From Gammaproteobacteria bacterium (lineage in GTDB: Bacteria > Pseudomonadota > Gammaproteobacteria > DSM-16500): a stretch of DNA of 16,089 bases. Below are positions 7,406 through 14,524 of this stretch, one piece after another. Location of the stretch: contig JABDEN010000038.1 of assembly GCA_013287025.1 (NCBI GenBank), forward strand, positions 1 to 16,089. Direction: 5' to 3'. The position numbers were made by a program, and so were the translations under genes. The notes under the pieces are model-generated. The model did not search any database and was not told the DNA's origin. It worked only from the letters and a program-made list of their open reading frames with translations. Within the stretch, counting starts at the first letter, position 1; every line of letters begins with the position of its first letter.

Positions 7406-8380
7406 ATGCAGGATATTGAAAAATTATGCGAACTAGGACGTTCTGTCATTAAAACAGAAATCTCATCTTTGAGCTCACTTCTTGACCGAATTGATCAGAA
7501 CTTTTACAATGCATGCCATTTATTATTGAAAACGGAAGGCCGCGTGATTGTCATGGGCATGGGAAAATCAGGCCATATTGCCAGAAAATTAGCAGCAACT
7601 TTCGCAAGCACGGGCACACCTGCTTTTTTTATTCATCCCGGCGAAGCGAAACATGGCGATTTCGGTATGATTACCAAAAAAGATGTTTTGGTGATCATTT
7701 CTTACTCAGGCGAAACTGAGGAAATTTTATCCATTCTACCTTTTATTCAACACTTACAAATTCCACTCATCGCATTAACCGGCAATATTCGCTCCAACCT
7801 TGCGAAATCCGCTACTATTCATTTGGATGTCAGCGTGAGCAAAGAAGCCTGTCCGCTAGGTTTAGCGCCTACTTCAAGCACCACGGCGGCGTTGGTAATG
7901 GGTGATGCGCTTGCCATTACCCTGCTAGAAAAACGCGGATTTACGAAAGAAGATTTTGCGAAATCCCACCCAGGTGGGACCTTGGGACGCAAATTATTAT
8001 TGTGCGTGAAAGATATCATGCATAAGGGTGATGCGATTCCGAAAATCGATTTAGGTGCCACATTAAAAACGGCTTTGATCGAAATGACCCGTAAAAAACT
8101 GGGTTTAACCGCTATTATTGATGCAGAGGATAAATTGGCTGGTATATTTACGGATGGCGATGTGAGACGTGCATTTGATCAAAATGCAGATATTCAACAT
8201 ACTTATATTCGTGAAGTCATGACAAAACATCCGAAAGTCGTATCGCCTAATATTTTGGTCACCGCTGCTTTAAAAATCATGGAAAATTTTAAAATTACCG
8301 CTCTTATCGTGACAGATGAAAAAAATTATCCGATTGGAGTAATACATTTGCACGATGTTTTACGTGCAGGAGTTGTTTAA
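7406..8380 (+). CDS. kdsD: KdsD, D-arabinose-5-phosphate isomerase
   Basis: The protein has 324 aa (E. coli KdsD has 328). It converts ribulose-5-phosphate to arabinose-5-phosphate, the first step toward Kdo for LPS. The SIS domain (about 35-170) contains GMGKSGHIARK and HPGEAKHGDFG, then SYSGETEEI. Residues K54, H83, E106 and H188 fall at the positions of the E. coli catalytic set K59, H88, E111 and H193 with a constant offset of five, so the active site looks intact. Two CBS domains follow (about 202-255 and 268-322), with IFTDGDVRR marking the first and VIHLHDVLRAG the end of the second. It heads the plus-strand operon; its stop shares a base with the kdsC start (TAATG). The yrbG-type exchanger that precedes kdsD in E. 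coli is absent. Confidence 0.96.
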   Translation: MQDIEKLCELGRSVIKTEISSLSSLLDRIDQNFYNACHLLLKTEGRVIVMGMGKSGHIARKLAATFASTGTPAFFIHPGEAKHGDFGMITKKDVLVIISYSGETEEILSILPFIQHLQIPLIALTGNIRSNLAKSATIHLDVSVSKEACPLGLAPTSSTTAALVMGDALAITLLEKRGFTKEDFAKSHPGGTLGRKLLLCVKDIMHKGDAIPKIDLGATLKTALIEMTRKKLGLTAIIDAEDKLAGIFTDGDVRRAFDQNADIQHTYIREVMTKHPKVVSPNILVTAALKIMENFKITALIVTDEKNYPIGVIHLHDVLRAGVV

Positions 8381-8907
8381 TGCAATCATTAGTTGATAAA
8401 GCTAAAAATATTCGTTTAGTTATTTTTGATGTAGATGGGGTCTTAACTGCCGGAATTTTATCTTATGACCACAAAGGAATTGAATCGAAACATTTTCATG
8501 TACATGATGGTCAAGGCATGAAATTTTTAAAAAAAACCGGTGTAGAGATTGCTATTATTACTACCTGCCAATCTGAAATTATTCAACGTCGCATGCAAGA
8601 TTTAGGTATAACGCATACGTATCAAGGTCAAATAGATAAGCTACCCGCTTATGAAGACATTAAACAAAAATTAAATTTAACTGATGCGCAAATTGCTTAT
8701 GTGGGAGATGATTTGCCAGATTTACCAATGCTCACTCGGGTAGGTTTTGCGGTAACGGTTGCGAATGCACCCAAAATTATTCAAGATAATGTACATTGGA
8801 TTACGAAAGCGAAAGGTGGAAAAGGTGCGGCGCGTGAGGTATGTGATTTTATCATGCAAGCACAAGGTACTTATCAAACTATGATTGATAGTTATTTACA
8901 AAGGTAA
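8380..8907 (+). CDS. kdsC: KdsC, Kdo-8-phosphate phosphatase (HAD family)
   Basis: The protein has 175 aa (E. coli KdsC has about 188). It removes phosphate from Kdo-8-phosphate, the step before CMP-Kdo activation, and works as a cytosolic tetramer in characterised relatives. The HAD motif I is FDVDGVLTAG with nucleophile D17 and D19; motif IV is YVGDDLPDLPM (107-117); the late segment AKGGKGAAREVCDFI is the KdsC C-terminal signature that reaches the neighbouring subunit. The region LGITHTYQGQIDK also matches. Motif II reads IITTCQS where KdsC normally has (I/L)(T/S)GR, so the usual Gly-Arg is replaced by Thr-Cys. The FNV-x-DG segment reads FHVHDG. Operon position supports the identity; whether the Arg loss affects activity is unknown. 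Confidence 0.93.
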   Translation: MQSLVDKAKNIRLVIFDVDGVLTAGILSYDHKGIESKHFHVHDGQGMKFLKKTGVEIAIITTCQSEIIQRRMQDLGITHTYQGQIDKLPAYEDIKQKLNLTDAQIAYVGDDLPDLPMLTRVGFAVTVANAPKIIQDNVHWITKAKGGKGAAREVCDFIMQAQGTYQTMIDSYLQR

Positions 8908-8913
8908 TTTTCT

Positions 8914-9480
8914 TTGTTGACATTAAAAAATGTATTGATAAGCTTTTTACTTTTTGTAGCTGTTGGCCTCAGTAGTTGGTCTATTATTATTTCCAAAAAA
9001 AAGCCTGTTTACATTCCAAAAGATCAAGGTGTTCCTGATTCCTATATGGAAAATATCACCGCAACGATTATTGATAAGACAGGTTTTCAAGTATTAAAAA
9101 TTGAATCGCCGAAAATGGTACATTATTCGAAAAATGATACGATGGATATCACAACACCACATATTACTTTTTTCCGACAATCTCCCGAGCCTTGGCATAT
9201 TAATTCAGATTTCGCGAAAGCAACACAAGGTATCGAACAAATTCTTTTTTGGAGCAATGTTGTCATTCATCATAATGAAGATATTGCCGCACATACGACA
9301 ACGATGAAGACAGAAACGCTTACTGTTTTTCCGGCGAAAAAAATCGCATCAACACAAGATGCCGTGTTAATCACGCAACCTGATACTACCATTCGAGCAA
9401 TTGGGATGTGGGCGAATTTAAATGACGGCATCATTAAACTTTTAACAGATACTAAAGGTGAATATGCGCCGAATTCTTAA
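8914..9480 (+). CDS. lptC: LptC, inner-membrane-anchored LPS transport protein
   Basis: The protein has 188 aa and begins at TTG 8914, with AAGG at 8901-8904 upstream; a second TTG follows at 8917. No ATG fits the N-terminal helix. One membrane helix (about 6-26, VLISFLLFVAVGLSSWSIII) is followed by a basic KKK and a periplasmic region. The family region includes SYMENITATIIDKTGFQVLKIESPKMVHY, then PHITFF and NSDFAKATQG, typical of the beta-jellyroll of LptC. It receives LPS from LptB2FG and passes it to LptA. It starts 6 nt after kdsC, and its 3' end overlaps the lptA start by 17 bp. Sequence identity to E. coli is low, as usual for LptC, but the neighbours make the call safe. Confidence 0.92.
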   Translation: MLTLKNVLISFLLFVAVGLSSWSIIISKKKPVYIPKDQGVPDSYMENITATIIDKTGFQVLKIESPKMVHYSKNDTMDITTPHITFFRQSPEPWHINSDFAKATQGIEQILFWSNVVIHHNEDIAAHTTTMKTETLTVFPAKKIASTQDAVLITQPDTTIRAIGMWANLNDGIIKLLTDTKGEYAPNS

Positions 9481-9961
9481 TGTAATTTGTATTTTATTTT
9501 TATTAGGAAATGCGTATGCACTTCCCAATGATCGCGAACAATTAATGCATATTGATGCAGATTCTTATGAATTAAATTATAAAACAGGTATCGATGTTTA
9601 TGAGGGGAATGTGAAAGTCGATCAAGGTACGACGCATTTAATTGCGGATCGATTAGTCACAGAAAAAAATAAAGATCGCAAAATGATTTCCGCGATTGCT
9701 TATGGCGTCGGCCAACTCGCTGAATTTACTACCATTCCAAAGGAAGGCGAACAGCTTTTTCATGCAAAAGCCAAAGTTATTAAATTTTATCCCGAAACCT
9801 CTCTGGTACAATTAGAAGAAGACGTGATGGTGACACAAGGAGAAAATAGTTTCCATGGGCCAATTATCCTTTATAATATGAAAGATCAGATTGTCTCGAC
9901 GCCTGCGTCAAAAAACGGTCGAGCAACCATTATTATCAATACGAAGCAAATGAAATCATGA
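9464..9961 (+). CDS. lptA: LptA, periplasmic LPS-bridge protein
   Basis: I choose ATG 9464, giving 165 aa, with AAAGG (9454-9458) five bases before it; GTG 9458 is an in-frame alternative that would overlap this ribosome site. A signal peptide is evident: [19 protein letters not shown], with cleavage after AYA. The mature protein shows OstA/LptA features: [35 protein letters not shown], and later [30 protein letters not shown]. These repeated strands build the jellyroll that polymerises end to end between LptC and outer-membrane LptD to carry LPS. The 3' end overlaps lptB as ATGA. The length is slightly shorter than E. coli LptA (185 aa). Confidence 0.94.
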   Translation: MRRILNVICILFLLGNAYALPNDREQLMHIDADSYELNYKTGIDVYEGNVKVDQGTTHLIADRLVTEKNKDRKMISAIAYGVGQLAEFTTIPKEGEQLFHAKAKVIKFYPETSLVQLEEDVMVTQGENSFHGPIILYNMKDQIVSTPASKNGRATIIINTKQMKS

Positions 9962-10683
9962 ACACCTTACGCGTTAATCAGATTAGCAAATATTACAAAT
10001 CACGCCATGTCGTGAAAGATGTGTCACTGCACTTAAATCGCGGTGAAATTGTCGGATTACTTGGACCTAACGGCGCAGGCAAAACGACTTCATTTTATAT
10101 GATTGTTGGATTAATTCGCGCGAATGGTGGAAGTATTTTTTTAGATAATCAAGATGTCACGACCCTACCCGTGCATACACGCGCACAATTAGGCATGAGT
10201 TACTTACCTCAAGAAGCCTCTATTTTTCGCAAATTAAGCGTTGCCAACAATATTATGGCGATTTTAGAATTACGAAAAGATTTAACAAAAACCACTCGAC
10301 ATGAAGCACTGAATCGTTTGTTACGCGAATTTCATATTGAACATATCCGCGATACACTCGGTATCAGTTTATCGGGTGGTGAAAGAAGACGCGTGGAAAT
10401 TGCGCGAGCGCTCGCAACCGAACCTAAATTTATTTTATTAGATGAGCCATTTGCAGGAATTGATCCCATCTCTGTTGTGGATGTAAAACGTATTATTACC
10501 CATTTACGCGCGCGTAATATTGGCGTATTAATTACGGACCACAATGTTCGTGAAACCTTAGATATTTGCGAACGCGCCTACATTGTCAATGAAGGCAAAA
10601 TCATGTGTGAAGGTACACCGCAAACCATTCTCGAAAATAAACAAGTCCGCGCCGTTTATTTAGGCGAAGAATTCAATTTATAA
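9958..10683 (+). CDS. lptB: LptB, ATPase of the LPS exporter
   Basis: The protein has 241 aa, the same length as E. coli LptB. Motifs: Walker A GPNGAGKT (36-43), Q-loop Q85 in [12 protein letters not shown], signature LSGGE (138-142), Walker B FILLDEP with catalytic E163, D-loop AGIDP, and switch H195 in ITDHN. E163 and H195 carry the same numbers as in E. coli. It energises LPS extraction from the inner membrane with LptF and LptG, which are not in this window. The start overlaps the lptA stop by 4 bp (ATGA). In most gammaproteobacteria rpoN follows; here ptsO follows after only 15 bp. Confidence 0.97.
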   Translation: MNTLRVNQISKYYKSRHVVKDVSLHLNRGEIVGLLGPNGAGKTTSFYMIVGLIRANGGSIFLDNQDVTTLPVHTRAQLGMSYLPQEASIFRKLSVANNIMAILELRKDLTKTTRHEALNRLLREFHIEHIRDTLGISLSGGERRRVEIARALATEPKFILLDEPFAGIDPISVVDVKRIITHLRARNIGVLITDHNVRETLDICERAYIVNEGKIMCEGTPQTILENKQVRAVYLGEEFNL

Positions 10684-10697
10684 GAAGGCACCCTTCT
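10683..10697 (+). promoter_or_regulatory. Small hairpin enclosing the ptsO ribosome-binding site
   Basis: AGAAGG (10683-10688), loop CAC, CCTTCT (10692-10697) form a perfect six-pair stem. Its left arm holds the only Shine-Dalgarno-like sequence for the ATG at 10699, and the loop ends two bases before that start. Folding would hide the ribosome site unless ribosomes finishing lptB (TAA 10681-10683) open it, which suggests translational coupling. The structure is seen; the effect is inferred. Confidence 0.4.
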
Positions 10698-10698
10698 G

Positions 10699-10968
10699 AT
10701 GTTACAAGAAAAAATTACAGTGCAAAATAAACTGGGATTACACACGAGAGCTGCTGCCAAACTCGTTGCCACTGCCTCAAAGTTTGAAAGCAAATCAGAA
10801 ATTCAACATAATGACCGGAAAGCCGATTGCAAAAGTATTATGTCTCTCATTCTCCTTGGGGTTACCAAGGGAAACTCTCTCCATTTAACCATTACGGGCG
10901 CTGATGAGTTAGACGCGCGTGAAGCCATTGTCAAATTATTTAATGATAAATTTGATGAGGCGGAGTGA
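10699..10968 (+). CDS. ptsO: HPr-family phosphocarrier, nitrogen-PTS NPr
   Basis: The protein has 89 aa. It carries phosphate on H15 in NKLGLHTRAAAKL, received from enzyme I-Ntr and passed to EIIA-Ntr. The serine region DCKSIMSLILLG places S46 at the usual regulatory position, with K45 before it. Length and motifs fit HPr/NPr; the position after lptB marks it as ptsO rather than the sugar-PTS ptsH. In E. coli, ptsO ends the rpoN-hpf-ptsN-rapZ-ptsO row next to lptB. Here those four genes are absent and ptsO joins directly to the lpt genes, 15 bp after lptB. It is the last gene of this plus-strand operon; a large inverted repeat begins 20 bp after its stop. Confidence 0.93.
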   Translation: MLQEKITVQNKLGLHTRAAAKLVATASKFESKSEIQHNDRKADCKSIMSLILLGVTKGNSLHLTITGADELDAREAIVKLFNDKFDEAE

Positions 10969-10987
10969 ATAACCCGTCATGCACGAA

Positions 10988-11066
10988 TGTCATTCCCGCG
11001 AAGGCGGGAATCCATTAGTAATATGCTATCTCTTATAAATGGATTCCCGCCTTCGCGGGAATGACA
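10988..11066. repeat. Perfect 29-bp inverted repeat, dispersed GTCATTCCCGC-type element
   Basis: Left arm 10988-11016 and right arm 11038-11066 are exact reverse complements over 29 bp, separated by 21 bp of AT-rich sequence. Each arm also has its own internal palindrome, ATTCCCGC-GAAG-GCGGGAAT. This is the familiar gtcattcccgc...gcgggaat repeat scattered through many proteobacterial genomes and often found in pairs at the 3' ends of genes. It lies just after ptsO and has no T-tract, so it is not a standard terminator, although the RNA could fold strongly and protect or separate transcripts. Confidence 0.9.
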
Positions 11067-11138
11067 ATGTTTGCTGAACAACAAAAATGTGAATAGCTTG
11101 ATTTTTATTAAACTTCCTTTTAGAGTACCCCTGTTTTT

Positions 11139-11144
11139 TATAAT
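11139..11144 (+). promoter_or_regulatory. Possible -10 box for the three-gene cassette
   Basis: A perfect TATAAT at 11139-11144 lies 21 bp before the ATG at 11166, with no good -35 box at 16-18 bp. An alternative pair is TTGATT (11098-11103) with TAGAGT (11121-11126), 17 bp apart. Either would start transcription just downstream of the inverted repeat, making the cassette independent of ptsO. The AT-rich context lowers confidence. Confidence 0.35.
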
Positions 11145-11165
11145 AATGTTAAAAGGACTAACAGA

Positions 11166-11753
11166 ATGTTATCACATAGTGAATTATTACAAAGCTTAGA
11201 AGAAAAAGAAAAGGAACTACAGAAATTACAATCAGAAGCACAATTCGCATTAGATCTTGCAAAAGCACACGCAGCTTCAGTTAACAAAAACTTAACCAAT
11301 ATCCGAATGCGTATAGAAAAAGTAAATCAGGAAAATTCATTGGCTATTTCCTTAGTAAATGGCGTATTTCTAAAAACACCAGAAGCCAAAGAACATCAAG
11401 ATACCATGGACCGCTTGCAAACATTGCTTTCGCATTTTAAAAATAAAATGGGAATACTAAATATTCACGGCGAATTTAATACCGTTAAACAATGCATTAA
11501 TGTTACATTTCCAAGAAATTTTAGAGGGTTAAAAAAGAGGATCGAAGGAGAGTCTGCCATTCATTATCTCGAAGTTCATTCCGCTGCTATTTCAGTCATC
11601 AAAGATCCTGTGCTTTCTTATATGGGCAAGATTATTGCGACATTTCCCAAAGAAAAATTAGATTCAATGATTAAAGGATTAGAAAATTTAATGGATTTAA
11701 ATCAAAAACAGCTGAACGAATATAAGAATGCTGTCGTCCACGCTAAATGTTAG
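11166..11753 (+). CDS. Hypothetical protein with N-terminal coiled coil
   Basis: The protein has 195 aa. ATG 11166 has AAAAGGA eight bases upstream. I do not recognise the family. The first 60 residues are strongly helical and heptad-like (LLQSLEEKEKELQKLQ, then RIEKVNQEN), so a coiled coil is likely. A middle region has LSHFKNKMG and NVTFPRNFRGLKK, and a later part has hydrophobic helices (SYMGKIIATFPKEKLDSMIKGLENLMD). No signal peptide or membrane segment is seen, so it is probably cytosolic. It is the first of three tightly spaced genes; the next begins one base after its TAG. Base composition resembles its neighbours. A structural or effector role is possible but unsupported. Confidence 0.75.
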   Translation: MLSHSELLQSLEEKEKELQKLQSEAQFALDLAKAHAASVNKNLTNIRMRIEKVNQENSLAISLVNGVFLKTPEAKEHQDTMDRLQTLLSHFKNKMGILNIHGEFNTVKQCINVTFPRNFRGLKKRIEGESAIHYLEVHSAAISVIKDPVLSYMGKIIATFPKEKLDSMIKGLENLMDLNQKQLNEYKNAVVHAKC

Positions 11754-11754
11754 T

Positions 11755-12081
11755 ATGACAAATCAAATTTTTTGTTATTGGTTGCAAGGTTTTTTTGAAA
11801 TTTCCGAGACCTTTTTATTAAATCAAGAAAAAGCAAAATTAATCCTACGCTCGTTAAATAAAATTAACGAGCCGTTAGGTGAATTTACTGGCTGGTTAAG
11901 TCAATTACTTTTATTTTTAGAAAAAGAAAATTTTCACGAACCCCTTCTTAACTTTTTTATTCCGGAAATTAAAGAGCGATTAAACTTAATTTTTTATCAT
12001 GTGATTGATAATAGCTATGATGAAACGCATATTAGTTTAGAAGAATCGAGGAAAATACATAAAGGAAAACCGCTCACATGA
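11755..12081 (+). CDS. Hypothetical protein with YWLQGF motif (paralogue of the next gene)
   Basis: I choose ATG 11755 (108 aa), which follows the preceding TAG by one base. The longer frame starting at ATG 11728 would add nine residues inside the previous gene. The chosen start makes MTNQIFCYWLQGFFEIS line up with the start of the next protein, MTHVEFKYWMQGFLILS, without gaps; no ribosome site is clear for either, which fits translational coupling. The rest is helical and acidic with LGEFTGWLSQLLLFLEKE and no known catalytic motif. The YWLQGF(F/A)E opening resembles small proteins of unknown function that I recall from phages and prophages; this is from memory and not verified. It overlaps the following gene by 4 bp. 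Confidence 0.72.
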   Translation: MTNQIFCYWLQGFFEISETFLLNQEKAKLILRSLNKINEPLGEFTGWLSQLLLFLEKENFHEPLLNFFIPEIKERLNLIFYHVIDNSYDETHISLEESRKIHKGKPLT

Positions 12082-12317
12082 CACATGTTGAATTTAAATA
12101 TTGGATGCAAGGATTTCTCATTCTCTCCGATGATTTATATATCACGCAAAAGCAATATCACATTATTAAAAATCATGCAGATTTATCTAAAGCCGTGGTT
12201 GGGCATCAAGATGAAGGCATTTCGCTTTTTATGGAACGCTTGAAAGGCGTAGATAAAATCTCAAAAACCTCGATAAACGATGCAAAATTATACGCAAAAG
12301 AATGTGGTATTTTTTAA
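12078..12317 (+). CDS. Small hypothetical protein with YWMQGF motif
   Basis: The protein has 79 aa. ATG 12078 overlaps the stop of the upstream gene as ATGA. The N-terminal half, with FKYWMQGF, ILSDD and then ITQKQYHIIKNHADL, has the pattern aromatic-YW-x-QGF...Q...I..H..L that I associate with small phage-type proteins of unknown function. It aligns over its first 35 residues with the upstream protein, so the two look like an old tandem duplication. The C-terminus (GISLFMERLKGVDKISKTSINDAKLY) is helical and charged. No enzymatic, DNA-binding or membrane feature is evident. It is the last gene of the cassette; 170 bp follow before the second kinase. Confidence 0.72.
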   Translation: MTHVEFKYWMQGFLILSDDLYITQKQYHIIKNHADLSKAVVGHQDEGISLFMERLKGVDKISKTSINDAKLYAKECGIF

Positions 12318-12421
12318 CCGCAATTAAAAATTACCTTATTATTCAATTAATTGCTAAAAGATTGCCTTAACATAAATAGTTATTTGTGTAACAATTAAAT
12401 AAAGTCGGTGATGCAACTTCT

Positions 12422-12449
12422 TATCATTCCCGCATAGGCGGGAATGACA
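12422..12449. repeat. Single palindromic copy of the CATTCCCGC repeat
   Basis: TCATTCCCGC (12424-12433), loop ATAG, GCGGGAATGA (12438-12447) is a perfect 10-bp stem, flanked by further near-matches (ttatcatt / aatgacaa). It belongs to the same family as the paired repeat at 10988-11066 but has a different loop (cATAg instead of GAAG/CTTC). It lies 38 bp before the start of the membrane kinase, in its likely 5' leader. The 12318-12487 gap otherwise holds AT-rich sequence, a CAATTAATTG palindrome at 12344-12353 and no gene I can support. Confidence 0.85.
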
Positions 12450-12487
12450 AGAATTCGCAAAACCAACAAAAGCCATGTGAGGATCAT

Positions 12488-14524
12488 ATGAGCTTACATA
12501 AAAAACTCTTTATTATCTCTCTCATGACATGGGCACTTGTCATGGCCGCAGTTGTATTTCAAGCCTATTTCTTTATTTTAAGAGATTATAAAACTCTAGA
12601 AGAGAAAGACGTTAAAAGCATCTACACTCGCACTGAAGAGGCAATCTCAAGAACCGTAGATGCGCTTAATACGTTAAACGTAGATTGGGCGCATTGGAAT
12701 GACAGTTATAATTTCATGAAAGATAAAAACCAGAAGTTCATTAAGGACAATCTTGAAAATAAAACCACTTTTAATGACATCAAGATGAACTTTTTATTAT
12801 TTTTTAACGATCAAAATCAATATTTTGATGGAGCGGCATTTAATCAAAAAACACAAGAATTTACCACTGTTCCGAACACCATCTTGCAATATTTATCTCA
12901 ACATACCCCCATCCTAAAACATGCGGATGTTACCGACCATATTGCAGGATTTGTTGAATTACCTGAAGGATATGTTCTTATATCCTCCTATGCGATATCA
13001 AATGGGGAAGCCTCAGAAAAATCGAATGGCAATATTGTGATGGGATCCTACTTTAACGATGCGAGTTTACAAAAATTATCCGATACCATACAAATGCAAT
13101 TAAGCTTAATTCCTACCAATAAATTTTTTAATAACACCGAAGTCGAAGATTCATTACAACAACTAAAACAAGGGCAAGAATATTTTTCGGTTCGTTATAG
13201 CAAGGAAATTATACACATTTATTCATCATTCAAAGATATTAATAATAATTTAATTGGCTTGTTGCGTATCGACATGCCTCGCACCACTTATTTAAAAGGG
13301 TTGACGACTATTCATAATTATATCTTTATTATGTGTCTCCTTGGTATAGTCATTGTGGGTTTAATTGAATTAACACTGAAATATTTTGTCTTGGATCGCA
13401 TTAACATTTTCAAAAATCAATTACAAAATATTACAAGCACGAAAGTTTTTTCAAAAAATATTTCTATTAGCGGACGAGACGAAATATCTGCGATGGTAGA
13501 TGACAGTAATAAAATGCTAAATGTGATTAATGACACGCAAAATCAATTAAAAGATTCCATTAACGATCTTACTGAATCAAACACACAATTAAATAACGAA
13601 ATTAACGAACGTAAAAAAATGGAAGTTAAAGTCGCTAAATTAAATAATCAATTAGTTATTGCGGCAAGACGTGCAGGGATGGCTGATATTGCAACGAGTA
13701 TTTTACATAACATTGGTAACGTACTAAATAGCACCAATACATCGGTCACATTGATGCAAGAAAACATTCATAAATCAAAGGCACAAAGTTTAGAAACGGT
13801 ATCCAATATCTTAAATCAACATAAAAATGATTTAGAGCAGTTTTTAGCAAATGATGCCTCAGGACAAAAAATTCCTCATTTTATAAAAGTTCTTTCTGAA
13901 GAATTACAAAAAGAAAAATCGGAATTAACTGCAGGGACAGTGGCATTACAAAAAAATATTCAACACATCAAAGACATTATCACGATGCAACATTCGGTCA
14001 GTGGTTCTTTAGGAGTAATGGAAAAAATTTCCGTTACAGATATAGTAGAAAACGCTATTACCATCAATAAAACGGATGCACTATCCAAAATTCAAATTAT
14101 TCGTGAATTTAAACCCATTAAAACCATTGTCTCCGATCAAGTTAAATTATTACAAATTCTTGTCAATTTAGTTAAAAATGCTATTGATTCTTTGCTAGCA
14201 AGTGATAATGAACCTAAAAAACTCATTTTAAAAGTAGAAGAAAAAGACGACAAACATTTTATGATAGAAATAACTGATAATGGCCTTGGCATCGAACAAG
14301 ATATTCTTCTAAAAATATTTACCTATGGATTTACAACAAAAGATACAGGACATGGTTTTGGTTTACATACAAGTGCGCTGTCAGCCCAAGACATGGGGGG
14401 GTTATTAACCGTGAAAAGTTTAGGGAAAGATAAGGGTGCCACTTTTGTGTTGATACTTCCCTACAAAATGAAAGTCGGAGAAAAATATGCAGGTGAAAAT
14501 GAAGAAGCGCATATTAATTATTGA
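12488..14524 (+). CDS. Membrane sensor histidine kinase, CHASE4-like sensor and HNxGN H-box
   Basis: The protein has 678 aa. ATG 12488 has TGAGGA five bases upstream. Transmembrane helix 1 (about 8-31) and helix 2 (about 276-300) enclose a periplasmic domain of about 240 residues. That domain starts TEEAISRTVDALNTL and then NVDWAHWNDSYNFM, a pattern typical of CHASE4 sensors. A HAMP-like linker (about 300-355) and a coiled coil (355-390) follow. The phosphotransfer region has ARRAGMADIATSILHNIGN with H407 as likely phosphoacceptor, then a long helical region. HATPase motifs are N560/N564, DNGLGI (597-602) and GHGFGLH (621-627). It is a clear paralogue of the soluble kinase at 569-2005 from H-box to C-terminus, with the PAS domain replaced by a transmembrane sensor. 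The 3' end overlaps the next gene by 38 bp. The signal is unknown. Confidence 0.93.
   Translation: MSLHKKLFIISLMTWALVMAAVVFQAYFFILRDYKTLEEKDVKSIYTRTEEAISRTVDALNTLNVDWAHWNDSYNFMKDKNQKFIKDNLENKTTFNDIKMNFLLFFNDQNQYFDGAAFNQKTQEFTTVPNTILQYLSQHTPILKHADVTDHIAGFVELPEGYVLISSYAISNGEASEKSNGNIVMGSYFNDASLQKLSDTIQMQLSLIPTNKFFNNTEVEDSLQQLKQGQEYFSVRYSKEIIHIYSSFKDINNNLIGLLRIDMPRTTYLKGLTTIHNYIFIMCLLGIVIVGLIELTLKYFVLDRINIFKNQLQNITSTKVFSKNISISGRDEISAMVDDSNKMLNVINDTQNQLKDSINDLTESNTQLNNEINERKKMEVKVAKLNNQLVIAARRAGMADIATSILHNIGNVLNSTNTSVTLMQENIHKSKAQSLETVSNILNQHKNDLEQFLANDASGQKIPHFIKVLSEELQKEKSELTAGTVALQKNIQHIKDIITMQHSVSGSLGVMEKISVTDIVENAITINKTDALSKIQIIREFKPIKTIVSDQVKLLQILVNLVKNAIDSLLASDNEPKKLILKVEEKDDKHFMIEITDNGLGIEQDILLKIFTYGFTTKDTGHGFGLHTSALSAQDMGGLLTVKSLGKDKGATFVLILPYKMKVGEKYAGENEEAHINY

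Noticed and set aside
10988..11066. Rho-independent terminator for ptsO
   Set aside because: The stem is strong but no T-run follows either arm; the arms match a dispersed repeat family instead.
11728..11754. Upstream start for the 108-aa protein
   Set aside because: It would add nine residues within the previous gene and break the gap-free alignment of the two YWxQGF paralogues at their N-termini.
11166..12317. Toxin-antitoxin system
   Set aside because: The small, overlapping genes invite the idea, but there is no nuclease, kinase, antitoxin DNA-binding or membrane-toxin signature in any of the three proteins.
10988..12449. CRISPR array
   Set aside because: Only three related arms exist, two inverted and one far away, with no regular spacing and no cas genes.
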